The notes under the pieces: generated by a model
Told to the model about the DNA's origin: nothing
What the model saw: only the letters and a program-made list of their open reading frames with translations
Database searches by the model: none
Program-made: the position numbers and the translations under genes
Part shown: piece by piece, positions 53,240 to 64,000 of the stretch
How positions within the stretch are numbered: position 1 is the first letter of the stretch
Layout of the letters: the number at the start of each line of letters is the position of its first letter
NCBI RefSeq assembly: GCF_954871325.1
Contig: NC_088775.1
Location: 35,565,561 to 35,629,560 of the forward strand
DNA length: 64,000 nucleotides
Reading direction: 5' to 3'
From: Gordionus sp. m RMFG-2023
Taxonomy: Eukaryota > Nematomorpha > Gordioida > Chordodea > Parachordodidae

Positions 53240-55190
53240 CATATGGGTGCCCAAATCTATATACCTTCAGACATAAAGACTATATATCTATTATTAAAAT
53301 ATTCCCTTACTTCCTAATCCCCTTTCCCTTCTTTTTTTTTTTAACCATCTCGAATTTACTGCCATATTTCAATATACACTTATAATAATTTAAAGCTTAC
53401 CTATTTGTTATTGGCATATTCAAGAACCTCGGAATGAAAATAATATTTAAAAAAAAAAAATTTCTTTTAATTCAAAACAAAATTATGTAAGAAAGAAATC
53501 GTATTTAAAAAAACTTTAACTATTTTTTTTTTAAAAAAAAATTTTCTAACTCAACACAAATTATTTACGTTCCCTCTGCCAACCCCCACTCCTTTCTAAG
53601 ACATCATTTTGTTATCTAACCATAATTTTCAGAAAAGAATAATGTTATTTTTCATAAAAAACCTTGATTCTTACATTGCTATTTTCCCCTAATTCCTTAT
53701 CAAGCAACAATCTTATTCCTTATATTAAACCTTGACAAACTCAACTACAAAATAACTATTCCCATTCAATTTTATCTCACACTCCTACCATAAATCATTA
53801 TTCTATTCCTCTTTTAAAAAAAAACTTTAAGAAAAAAACAATTTTCTTTCCCCCCCAAAAAATCTCATTTATTATAACATAAATACAAGACATTAACATA
53901 CATATTCGTTGATTTTTCCTTTTAAATCCTATTCTCACAGTTATTCTCAAAAACCCATTCTTATTCACTTTAAAAACAAAGGTAAACAATTTCCCATTCT
54001 TACTTTACACCGTTTTAAAACCAAACTACCTTTAAATCAAATAAATTTACCTCAAATTATTTCAAATATCTCACCCTACAAAAACAACTCCTTGACAAAC
54101 AACAAAAATCTCAAATAACCCATGTTACAGGCAAAGTTATTGAGATCTTTTAAAAAGAAATCCAACTCCTTTGATATTATACTAACTGAAATATTCTCTA
54201 CAACAAAAAAAAAATTCTAATTCAAAATAGAATTTTACCTCAAAATTAAAACTCCCTTGGTCCTTTTTTTTTTTTATATAAATCACATATGGCTTCCCTT
54301 AATTAATTTTCCTTAATATTAATAAAATTTTCTTAACGTTTACTACCTCTTCCGCCCCTCTCACATAAATTACAATTTAGAAAAAAAAACAATCTTCAAA
54401 CATATAAACAACTTCACAAAAGAAAAATTTTCGAAACATAAACCAAAAAAAAATTTTCTTTCTCAAACACAAGAAATCATTTCATTATGAAGTATGTATT
54501 TCTTAACTTAACTTAAATCAAATTAATTTTACTATTAACGAATGATTTATTTTTTTAAAAAAATTTTATAACTTTTACACGAACTATCAGAAAAAGAAAA
54601 CTTTATAAAATAATGTTTTTCTCACTTAACCAACATCAATCTTACTATTAATGATTACTTTATTTTATTTTATTATTTTTCTTTTACTTTCACACCAATA
54701 CCAGAAAAAGAGAACGACCTATAACCCTCACAGCTTACCCACCCCTCCCATTATATTTACAAACAAATTATTTCAATATGTAAGTTCGACTATTTATCAT
54801 TTATTCGGGTCCTATTTCTTGGAAAGTTTCTACACAATAAATTCGTCAATAAAAAACGATAGAACGCTATATAAAATAACTATACAATTTGACTATAAAA
54901 TAAAATTGATTGGCGAAATAAAATATTAATTTAAGTAGGAACATTTTTTATCGAACATTAATATTGGTGGGGGAAAAAAAAATTTAAGATAAATACCATA
55001 TTTTTAGGACTTGCGATTAAAAAAATTCTTAAGCAGTAACATATTTATATATATAAAATAATACGTATACGATTAGAAAAGAGGAACCCGTTGATTTTGC
55101 AATGACCTTGAAAAAAAAACTTTTGGTCATTCACTGCCCTTTTATTTCCGTCCTTGCCCTAGGACTCCAGCCGCCCCGGCTCGACTTCCC
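53240..55190. other. Element 2 spacer between integrase and ORF3
   Basis: About 1.9 kb, AT-rich, with a strong strand bias: pyrimidine- and A-rich on the plus strand, so purine-rich in the element RNA. No repeats like those in the element 1 spacer and no coding motif on either strand. Plus-strand ORFs at 53909-54118 and 54651-54929 are low-complexity and not called. Confidence 0.6.
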
Positions 55191-55196
55191 CGGGTT

Positions 55197-56117
55197 TCAA
55201 CTCCCTGGTTCAATTCCCTCCCTCAGTTGGTCAGCATGTCGGACCCCTATTCTTCCACCCAGGAACTTTATACGGCACAGCATTCTACCCATTTTTTCGA
55301 CCACCACTCCCGATTCCCATTTCCTTTCACTCCCATATAGCCTGGCCCACACTGTGTGGCCTATTTCAAATTTTCCCATTTTCCTGTTCAATCCTCTCCA
55401 TTTCCTTCTCTTTCCCTGGTTTTAATGCATCCAAACCAATCCGCGTTCTCCGACCCAAAGATTTCTCAGACGGCGACAACTCCGTCCCTTTCCTGCTATT
55501 ATTATAATAAGCCACCGATATCCATACCTCACTTCCTCCAAATTTGGCCTTCCTCAACCAACTCTTTACAATTCCCACCATCCGCTCCGCCTGACCATTC
55601 GAGCTCGAATGGTAAGGCGGCGCCAGCACATGTTTCGCCCCACTTTCCACACAAAACTTCCCAAACCCTTCACTACTAAAGGCCGGACCTCCATCAGACA
55701 CGATTACCTTGGCCACTCCAAACTTCGCCCATAAATTTTTCAACTTTCTGACCACAATTATCGTTGTTAATCCACCTACAACTTCAAATTCTATCCACTT
55801 GGAGTATGCATCTACTACCAAAAAATACTCTTTCCGGTCAAACTCGAAGAAGTCAACGTGTATCCTCTCCTACGGACCCGTTTCGGCCATGTACTCTTTT
55901 TATCCCTCGCAGGCATACTGGCCCAGATATTACAAACTACACATTGTTTAGCCAGCTTTTCTATTTCCTCATTCATTCCCGGCCACCACACATATTCGCG
56001 CCCCCATTGTTTCATCCGTTCGACTCCCTGATGCCCCGCATGCAACATTGCCATTACGGCTTCTCTCAGCTTGCTAGGTACAACCGCTCTATTTCCCCGT
56101 ACTACACAATCATCCAA
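55197..56117 (-). pseudogene. Element 2 integrase
   Basis: Three minus frames. 56117-55815 has the H2C2 site (HAGHQG, then CVVCNIWAS). 55821-55366 has the core with VVDAYSKWIEF, VSDGGPAF and SSNGQAERM. 55391-55197 has the C-terminal part (VWARLYGSERKWESG ... RHADQLR). Frameshifts near 55860 and 55385 break it. The region holding the first catalytic Asp (DFF-like) lies across the first shift. Closely similar to element 1 integrase. Confidence 0.9.
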
Positions 56118-56141
56118 TACGGTTAATTCTTTTCCTACATT

Positions 56142-57293
56142 CTAGTATCTTTTATCTCCCTCTCGCCATGGCCTACGCCCCATTATACATTCCTTTACTC
56201 GACACAGATCTCTGTCTTTCAAAGTTGAAGTCCGAATTTCCTCCCAGTTCACGGGACCACCTTTTAAAATTCTCGACATCGCCCTTACCATAGCCATCTC
56301 TCTTTGTTCCTCCACCCTTTCACTGTTGTCCTCAACTTCCTCACCTGCCCCACATCTCGACATAATGTCCGGCAAGTAGTTTTCTCGTCCTCTTCGATAT
56401 TTTAACGTCAAATCGAAACTTCCTACCAACAACAGCCACCTCTGCAACCGCGGAGACATCATCAACTCTTTGTTATCCTTCTTGAATAAATATATCAACG
56501 GTTTGTGATCCGTATATACAATAAACCTCCGTCCAATCAAATATTCCCGGCACTTTGTCAGTCCAAAAATCACGGCCAAGGCCTCCTGTTCTATCACAGA
56601 ATATCTCGTCTCCGCCTCCCGAAATACTCTGGAGAAAAATAATACCGGCCTCTCTATTCCATCTATTTCATGTAACAACGCCCCTCCTACTCCTTTGCTG
56701 GACGCATCTACCGCGAGAATCATCTCCATCTCGTTGTTAAAACATACCAAAATTGGCTCCTCCCCAATTTTTCTTTTCAGACCCTCAAATGCGGCCTCCT
56801 GTTCATCTCCCCACTCAAACTTTACCCCCGTTTTTAATAACTTGTACAACGGCGCTGCTATTTCGGCGAAATTCTCAATAAACCGATGATAGTAATTTAC
56901 CATCCCTACAAAGGACTGTACCTCCACCTTACATCGAGGCCTTACCATACTTCCAATTCCCACCATATTTTTATCCAACTGCCGTACCTCCACTCCATTT
57001 ATTTGATGCCCCAAATAGACAACTTTCAATACCCCAAATATACTTTTCTCTCTACTTGCACGCAACCCCTTCTCTTGTATCCTCTGAAACACCTCTTCCA
57101 GCCTTCTATTATGCTGCCCCGGCGTTACCCCTGTTATTAACACATCATCCATGTAATAAAATACCCCCTCCAAACCCTGAAACACGGCCGCCATAGTCCG
57201 CTGAAATATGGGCGCTGAAACGCTCAACCCGAACGGCAACCTTCTAAAGGCAAACAATCCCTTCGGAGTAGTTATCGTTAACAATTTTTGCAT
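56142..57293 (-). pseudogene. Element 2 RT (second half), RNase H and linker
   Basis: The minus frame carries LPFGLSVSAPIFQRTM, FYYMDDVLI (catalytic), LGHQINGVEVR, FVGMVNYYHRF, then RNase H (LAVDASSKGVGGAL, EQEALAVIFGL, YTDHKPLIYLF) and KYRRGRENYLPDIMSR. It begins at a frameshift near 57290 within the RT fingers/palm and ends at a stop near 56142 before the integrase zinc site. Confidence 0.92.
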
Positions 57294-58410
57294 CTCCTCG
57301 TACCCGCAACTGCAAATATGAGTTCGAAAAATCCACTTTCGAAAAATATTTTCCCCCTTTCAAACTAGCCAATATTTCCTCAATCCTGGGTAACGGATAT
57401 TTTACCTCCACCACCCATGGATTCACCGTTACCCGAAAATCTGCACATAACCACAAACTCCCATTGGCCTTTTTAACGGGTACCAAAGGCGTCGCCCACT
57501 CACTGTACTCAACCGGGCCCACTATTCCCTCTTTTACCCAACGATCCAATTCTCGCTCTACCTCTTGCCTCCATTTAAAAGGTACTCGCCGAACCGCACA
57601 ATATTTTGGAACGCATCCCTCCTTCATCCGTATTTCCACCTCATAATCTCTTAAACAACCCAACTCCTCATTAAAAATTTCCTTATACTCCCTGGTCAAC
57701 CTCTCTACTTCCTTCTGCAGACATTTCAATTCCTTCTCCAACCTTTCCGGTCTTCTTCCCTCATCCACTTGCTCCTTTATCTCCTCGCACGGTAATTCCC
57801 CATTCCCTACACCTCGAACAGGTTGTATCACTTCCTTCTCCTTCATCGTCAACCTCCCTCCTTCCATATTCCCCAACATATGATATTCCCTTACCGCATC
57901 TATACTATCATTCACTGTAATTCCCTCACTTTCACCCCAATACAGAGAATTGCCCTCATCCATTTCGATGTTATCCCTTCCTTCTCTCCACTCCGCCATA
58001 CCCTCTGGCTCTATTTCCTCCCATTCATCCATGACTGTTTTCATGATTACTTCTCTATTCTCGCTATCTATGGGGACAAACACACCCCATCTCGCAAATA
58101 CTCCCCAAAAATCATAAGCCCCACCAAATCTCTTGATCCAATCCCATCCCAACACGGTTTCTACCCTCCTATCCATTATCCACAAATCCAACACTTGTAG
58201 CTCCCCCATATACAAATCCCCGATCTTTACCCGGCCTCTGACCGTTATCGAACCATCAAATTGTCTTACACAAATTTCCTCTTTGCTTATAACTCCCCTC
58301 GGCCATAATCTGCGATATTCCTCATACCCCATCACGGATATAGCCGCCGCTGTATCAAACAACATTGATACAACCTTTCCATTTAAATTAAACTATACCC
58401 TCGGACAGGG
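57244..58410 (-). pseudogene. Element 2 protease, linker and RT start
   Basis: The minus frame holds a retropepsin site with DTA in place of DTG (LFDTAAAISVMGYEEY), which would weaken or abolish activity. LDLWIMDRRVETVLGWDWI comes next, then an acidic linker of about 170 residues without the minisatellite seen in element 1. Then come LGCLRDYEVEIRMKEG and the RT start (VEYSEWATPLVPVKKANG, KVDFSNSYLQL). The frame is lost near 57290. Confidence 0.9.
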
Positions 58411-58442
58411 ATCATATACCAAACTCCCTTCTCTCTCTCTCC

Positions 58443-59233
58443 TTGCAACCCCCGCATATCTCCTTTGCTTTTCCTTGTCCTCATACTCCCTTCATACTGT
58501 TCCCCTCTCCCGGCCGGCATTCTCTTTGCCTTGCCATCATACAGTCACCTCATTTCACAATCCCTCGCCCAATGCCCCTCCTGCCTGCATTTAAAACATA
58601 CCATCCCGCTCTCTTTAACTATCTCCAGAGTCGTGGCTCCTCTGCCTTCGTTTTCAATTTCTGCCATCCTCACATTAATGGCGCTCGATACCCTCTCGTA
58701 TTGACATTTCCTACATTACAATTCTCTTTCCGATGGCCAAATCTACCACATCCAGCAAATCTGTCTTGCTTACTGGGACAAAACGTCGAAATGTGACCAC
58801 TCTGGCCACACTCAAAACATTTAATATCCCGACAATTACTGGCTATATGCTCTTTTATACCACATTTATAACATACAATATCCCTATTTCTCTGCCCTTC
58901 CGTCCTAAACGACTTTGTCAAACCTCCACGACCTCTATATACCTCCATTCTTCCATCTCCACTTTCCTTTCCTTCCCTGCTCCATTTCAAATCCTCATTA
59001 CTTGCCCATCCTTGCAACATTTCTTGCACCGGTAACCACGTAACTCTTCCATACCTATCTTCTTCCCCGTTGTGCCCTTCTATCAACAACGTCTGCCCTC
59101 GTATTTTAATACTCCTATTCCGGCGCTCTCTCCTGCCAAAACACAAACTTCCCAACCAAATCAACAAAATTACTATCGCCCCCAGTATATTATACTGTAC
59201 TTCTACATATTTAGTTAATTTAAAACCTTTCAT
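58443..59233 (-). pseudogene. Element 2 gag-like protein: membrane segment plus zinc knuckles
   Basis: Starts at ATG 59233 (MKGFKLTKYVEVQYN). A hydrophobic span (ILGAIVILLIWLGSLCF) is followed by RRERRNR, then IRGQTLLIEGHNGEED, VTWLPVQEMLQGW, an Arg/Gly-rich stretch and knuckles: CYKCGIKEHIASNC, CFECGQSGHISTFC, and a damaged FAGCGRFGHRKENC whose first Cys is lost. After a frameshift near 58670 a fourth knuckle (CFKCRQEGHWARDC) is at about 58555-58600. As in element 1, no capsid domain is visible. Confidence 0.85.
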
Positions 59234-59234
59234 T

Positions 59235-59521
59235 TATATCATAAAAATATTATTAATAAAATGATTAAAGGACAAAAATATCTCTAATTAATTAATTTAT
59301 ACTAAATATTCTAACAGAATAAAATATGTATCTCAAAATATTTACTACAAAAAGTTAATAATTAACTTAACTAAAAAAATCTTAACTACCTGAAGAGTTA
59401 AACAATAGGATACAATTAATAAAATTAATACCGAGACAACACAACAGTACATCAGACTCTTTAAATCCTTTTAAACACAACTGTAACCCAAAATACAATT
59501 TTTCCTCTCCCCGTTAATAAT
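59235..59521. other. Element 2 leader, AT-rich
   Basis: Between the gag-like start codon and the 69-bp repeats; presumably the untranslated leader of element 2. No other feature seen. Confidence 0.5.
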
Positions 59522-59765
59522 CCGGTACTCTACCGAATTTTTCTCAAAAAAAAATATTCCACAGAACCCCTGTGACTTTAACAATAACCACGGTACTTTA
59601 CCGAATTTTCCTCAAAAAAAAAATATTCCACAGAACCCCTGTGACTTTAGCAACAACCACGGTACTTTACCGAATTTTCCTCAAAAAAAAAATATTCCAC
59701 AGAACCCCTGTGACTTTAACAACAACCACGGTACTTTACCGAATTTTCCTCAAAAAAAATATAAA
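59522..59765. repeat. 69-bp tandem repeat, about 3.5 copies
   Basis: Units start at 59522, 59591, 59660 and 59729. Each holds two short palindromes, CGGTACTTTACCG and CACAGAACCCCTGTG, separated by A runs. It lies upstream of the gag-like gene of element 2, in the place where element 1 has its 103-bp repeats. An open plus frame through it is a repeat artefact. Confidence 0.95.
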
Positions 59766-60229
59766 TAATTAATAACCTTAAGGAATTTTAGAGCTATAAT
59801 ATAACAAAATTAATTCAACCAATTTTTTTCCAAATTTTTATAGCAAGGTCAATATCGTAATTTAAACTGCGAGCTCATTGGAGGAGCATCATTGAAATTA
59901 GAGGGGGGGGGGGTAGTTAGTTATGAAATAATTATCATTATTTGAATAAAATTGGAAAGGGATGAATGGTATTTTCTTTTTTTAATTATTTATATTTGGT
60001 AGGAGGTTAAAAGTTTTGAGAGGGTTGATATCATTTATAGATATGTATACAAGTCCCTGATTATATTCTCCGCAGTCCTTTTCTTATGTTAAAATAGAAA
60101 ATGGTATAGCAAATATTATCTTATTATAATAGATCCCTTTAGGTCATATTTTTTTATATCTAATTTACATATAGAATAAATATCCTTACAAAATAAATTT
60201 CATTATAAAAAGCTTTTTGATTGCCAAAA

Positions 60230-60850
60230 CCACGGTTGTGCATTTGACCGGTCAAATATGGTTAAAATCAAATAAATATTTTTTAATATTGAATATCATC
60301 CTTTTCTTTAATATTTTTTAATCAATTTTCTTTTTGTCTAAATCTTCAATCGATTTCTGTTTTAGTAAGAATATTGACACAAATCGACCAATTTCTTTCT
60401 GAAGGAGAAGTAGATGTAGGAATTGTTAATGCCACTTCTCTTAATGGCCATTGTGGTCAAAACTAATTTCACTGCTTGAGATTGAAATCTGATTGCTTCT
60501 TATGGAAGTTACTGCTTTCCCCATGATTTTCTAATTAAACAAGCCGCTTTTATTTCTAAAATTTATGATATAACTTGAAATATTTTGATCACCACCTTGT
60601 ATGCCTAATTCTTTTATTATATTACATACTTCATTAAATTCACTATGAGTAAAATGCTCTCCTTGGAACTCAATAAATAGCAGCATTGTGATCACATGTA
60701 TTTATATCGTTTTTTCTTTTTCAAATATATTTTTATATTCAGATCTTATAGAATATTTGACCATTTGACCAGGTCAAATATTCCCCCATTCAATTGACCC
60801 GTCAATATCTAGTCATTTGATTGGTCAATTGACTAACTTGCTAACCCTGG
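60230..60850. mobile_element. Possible hAT-like element
   Basis: The left end CCACGGTTGTGCATTTGACC and the right end, reverse-complemented, CCAGGGTTAGCAAGTTAGTC resemble each other, and TTGACC-type repeats lie inside both ends (GACCGGTCAAAT; GACCAGGTCAAAT). No target duplication is evident and the interior (60350-60700) encodes nothing I can name. Confidence 0.45.
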
Positions 60851-61229
60851 AGAAAATTGATTGATAAATTTATAAATATTAAGTCATCATACAATAAATA
60901 GGAATGCTATCCGGATATCTCACCAGTAAATATCAAGATTTAACTAATAAACTCAATGATTAATATATTGATAAAGCTGAGTTCCTTGTGCGTGATTATT
61001 ATAAAATAAAAACTTCGAAGAAAAGGATAGGATAGCGAAAAAAGTGTATTTCAATAACAAATTTCATAAACCAGATCTAAGTTTATTAATCATTATATAA
61101 CTTTTTTAAGGTTAAAAGAAAATTACAAACTATCATTGAGAATCAATCTTCAACCTATTTTTAAAAAATATATTATTCAAATAATAAATTATAAAAAAAT
61201 GATTCAGAATAAATAATTCATTATTAGCA

Positions 61230-61660
61230 ATTATCGCGATATTAAATTCCTATAATATCTTTGCTATATATGTTTCGCGATATATGTTTCGCGAAATAAT
61301 TGTCGCTACATTGTCTTCGCGATTTGGGTTTCGCGATAATAACTTCGCTATAAAATATTCGCGATTATTGATTCGCGATTAAAGTTTCGCGGTAATGTAT
61401 TCGCTTTAAAGGTTTCAAGATAAAGGTTTCGATATAAAATTTTCGCGATTATTGATTCGCTATAAAAGTTTCGCGGTAATGTATTCGCTTCAAATGTTTC
61501 GCGATAAAGGTTTTGCTATAAAATTTTTGCGATTATTGATTCGCGATAAAATTTTCGGGGTTATTCGCATTAAAGGTTTCGCGATAAATGTTTCGCTATA
61601 AAATCCATTCGCGATAAAAGTTTCGCGAAAAAGTATTTCGCGATAAAAGTTTCGCTGAAT
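61230..61660. repeat. Iteron array of TTTCGCGATAAA type
   Basis: About 430 bp of degenerate 11-15-bp units such as TTTCGCGATAAA, TTCGCTATAAAA and TTCGCGATTATTGA. Its right edge, reverse-complemented, starts TTACATGTCAATTCAGCGAA, close to the ends of the foldback element 36917-39035 (ACATGTCTATACCGCGAA). It looks like one iteron TIR of the same element class; no second arm was found in the window. Confidence 0.85.
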
Positions 61661-61664
61661 TGAC

Positions 61665-62565
61665 ATGTAACCTTTAAAAATAAACCAAGGAAATTAATAT
61701 TAAAAAATTTCATTTTAATTTTGTTTTTAATGTAAATTATGTTTTAGCATTAATTTAAGGAACAAGAAGGACAAAATTTTCCAATCTTTATTAATTTTGG
61801 CTTATATTGATACAAGATTTTGCAAAATAGGCTTAATATTTCTAGATATTAGTATGGAAAAAATTAAAATTTCTTCTGAATATTCCTATATTAAAATGGA
61901 ATAACGATGAAAATGCAGAGATGTATACAGATCATTTATTTTAATTAATCGTTTTTCATTTTTATATATAATAAGTTTAGTTTATTATAATCATTCAAAT
62001 AAATCTCAATGACATAATAATAATAATTTATAAGCATGATATGAAATTTATATATATTTTATATTATAAAAAGTCTTCCTCAAATCCCAAAAAATAGTAT
62101 AGCTACAGAAAATTTGAAGTATGATAAATATTTGGACATCTCTAATCAATACCATTTTGTGCCAGTCATCATAACCCCTTCTTGTCTTCAAGTTCGAGAC
62201 CTAATCATAAAATTAGGCAGACAAATTTTAGTCAAAACAAAGGATTCTAAAGAAGGATTTTATCTTTGCCAAAGACTTGCAATCTAATTCATAAAATCAA
62301 ATTTTTATTGCTTTATTAACTCATTCCCATCTAAATTTTGCTTGTAATATAATGACACCTACTTTGTTATTCCTTGTGCATGTTTTATTATATATATTTA
62401 ATTTGTCAAAGTGTTATTATGTTGCATGTTCGCTTAATTTGTTGTAATTGTATATTTAAATATGTTCATATTATCTTTTTATTCAATGAAATTAACATGT
62501 ACATAAATACATCTCAAGGCGATAAAACATATATATATTGATATATATTTTCATTTTCTAATAAA
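61665..62565. other. AT-rich stretch, no gene recognised
   Basis: Stops in all frames; no TIRs, tandem array or family motifs seen. Confidence 0.4.
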
Positions 62566-62822
62566 TTTTTTTTTTTGTATAATCATATTATTAAATAAAA
62601 AGACCACTTGTTTAACCATATTATCAAATAAAAAGACCACATCACACACAATTTATTCTATAGTAATTATTCTTGTTCAATATTCCTCCTTAATTATGCA
62701 AAACAATCACACACAATTTATTCTATAGTATTTATTCTTGTTCAATATTCCTCCTTAATTATGCAATACAATCACACACAATTTATTCTATAGTATTTAT
62801 TCTTGTTCATTACATTTTGTGG
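62566..62822. repeat. 65-bp tandem repeat, three copies, preceded by a short duplication
   Basis: Units starting 'atcacacacaatttattcta' at 62641, 62706 and 62771 are nearly identical (65-bp period). Just upstream a 30-35-bp unit ending 'aaataaaaagaccac' occurs twice (62570-62640). Confidence 0.93.
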
Positions 62823-64000
62823 GAAATATTTACATTTCCTTATATTTTCCTAAATTTTTTATCATTTTCATATCATATTTTGCATCATTTATTTATTTAT
62901 AACTATTTAATAAAAGTGTTCTTTTGAAAGTGATTGATTTGTGTTTAATTTAAGGAAGAAGACAGATAAAATGACTTAATTCACACGATTTTTAATTATT
63001 TTATATAAATATTAAATAAAATTGCAATCACTATATATATTAGCTTTTATTTATGACAGTCTTTTAAAAATATCTTAATAATATTTTGATTATAAAAGTA
63101 AAATAACAGTTTCTTTGATTCCTTATAATGAATGAAATTACATTTAAATCAAAATAGAAGATAAGTAAAATATTTTACCTCATAGTTTTAATTTAGGCTT
63201 ATATTGTTAAAATATTAGACATATAAAGATTTCCACTATACATTTAGGTACATTATTTTTATCAAATTAACTTGGGAAACCAAAATAGTTATTTAGATTA
63301 AGTTATCAAATTATATTAATAACTAAAAAAAATCCAAACACTTTCAATTCAATTACCTGTAATTCTTTAACAACTACACTCAATTAATATCTTGCATTTA
63401 TGCAAAATAAATTTGCAACAAGTGAAGTACATTTTTTTCAATAATCAGATTTTCAAAATAAATTTATGGTTCTCCTCAGAGCTGGTTTAATCGATTTTAG
63501 ACCCAAACCCCGGGTCTGGGTTTTACACAACCAACCAATTAACACACTACTTTTACCTTTTCCTCAGCTGCCTATAATAATTTGTATATTTATTTCTTAA
63601 TATAGATGTCCTTCACTGTATTATAACAGCAGCAATAATTCACCCAAAATTTAAGTGAAATTTGTTTTACATAATCTGCCACAAAATCTGCTTGTAGAAA
63701 GGTTAATTAGTCACTTGAGAAAACTGCAGGAATACCACATACAGGTGTTTATCTATATTATATTTTTTCGATGTCCTCGCTAAGTCATGTCATCTGTACG
63801 TATCAATTATTATTTTTTTATTTTTTTACGTAAATAATTTTTTAAACTGGATAAAAAAAGCTAAATAGCAAAATAAACCACCTAAAATATCTTCTAACCT
63901 AGATTTTCATTCAAGTATATGATATTCAAATAGTATTCAAGTAAATTATGTTCTAATGGGTTATATGAAATTTTAATAACAATGTTGTGAAGATTGATGA
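62823..64000. other. AT-rich stretch with one dispersed repeat
   Basis: No coding signal. The dispersed repeat at 63480-63535 matches 20643-20700 (shared 'agctggttta', 'tcgatttt' and 'tctgggttttacacaa'). Confidence 0.4.

Larger units (their letters stand above)
52662..59770 (-). mobile_element. Ty3/Gypsy-like LTR retrotransposon (element 2), rearranged
   Basis: Minus-strand relative of element 1 with the same order: leader tandem repeats (59522-59765), gag-like gene, protease, RT-RNaseH, integrase, long spacer, ORF3, PPT. The 3' LTR is partial and joined to inverted LTR sequence. I found no 5' LTR to the right of 59770, so the element is truncated or rearranged there. Coding regions are clearly richer in GC than the host. 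At least five frameshifts or stops disrupt it. Confidence 0.85.

Noticed and set aside
55356-58796. Several plus-strand ORFs of 60-150 codons across element 2
   Set aside because: They are antisense to recognisable pol and gag-like frames, and the GC-richer DNA keeps them open by chance.
59572-59772. Plus-strand ORF with three repeated 23-residue units
   Set aside because: It simply follows the 69-bp tandem repeat, whose length is a multiple of 3.
61230-61660. CRISPR or satellite centromere array
   Set aside because: Units are short, degenerate and without spacers; the edge matches the foldback element ends, so a TE origin is simpler.

Overview
The window is eukaryotic: very AT-rich DNA with one spliced host gene and many transposable elements (TEs) in different states of decay. 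The host gene is a complete O-GlcNAc transferase (OGT) on the minus strand, from 43616 down to 24026. I place 20 coding exons that join in frame to 1040 codons plus stop, close to the roughly 1046 residues of human OGT. The protein is clearly metazoan in type. Undisturbed introns are only 40-56 nt, so the host seems to have a compact, AT-rich genome invaded by TEs. I cannot fix the phylum; a parasitic or reduced invertebrate such as a myxozoan would fit, but that is a guess.

Layout. 1-4.3 kb holds a decayed hAT transposase and a Ty3/Gypsy pol remnant. 4355-12489 is a full-length minus-strand LTR retrotransposon (element 1) with LTRs, PBS, PPT, a gag-like gene, PR-RT-RNaseH-IN and a second zinc-knuckle ORF near the 3' end. 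12.9-14.5 kb is a hAT remnant. 14.9-17.9 kb is a piggyBac copy bracketed by inverted pieces of itself. 18-23 kb holds hAT ends, MITEs and a hAT element with near-perfect 8-bp target duplications. 24.0-43.6 kb is OGT. Its introns carry a hAT element, a foldback MITE, a TIR element with a tRNA-like Pol III unit, and a 12.2-kb intron packed with nested hAT, piggyBac and foldback elements. 44317-48496 is a hAT element with a LINE inside it. 50.5-59.8 kb holds a gag-pro remnant, an LTR rearrangement containing a second copy of the tRNA-like TIR element, and a second minus-strand element (element 2) related to element 1. 59.8-64 kb holds a possible hAT-like element, a TTCGCGATAAA-type iteron array and a 65-bp tandem repeat.

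Most unusual points: (a) three related LTR elements share a gag-like protein with a membrane-spanning N-terminus and a zinc-knuckle array but no capsid domain I can see, and two of the families keep an extra CCHC ORF 3' of pol; (b) a 400-bp TIR element with 9-bp target duplications carries A box, B box and a T8 terminator in two well-conserved copies; (c) a 24-bp G-rich minisatellite sits in the pol reading frame of element 1 and matches a G-quadruplex pattern; (d) a foldback-like element has long TIRs made of GCGAAT-type iterons. No intact transposase or pol was found: every copy carries stops, frameshifts or deletions. All calls come from reading the sequence; no database search was run.
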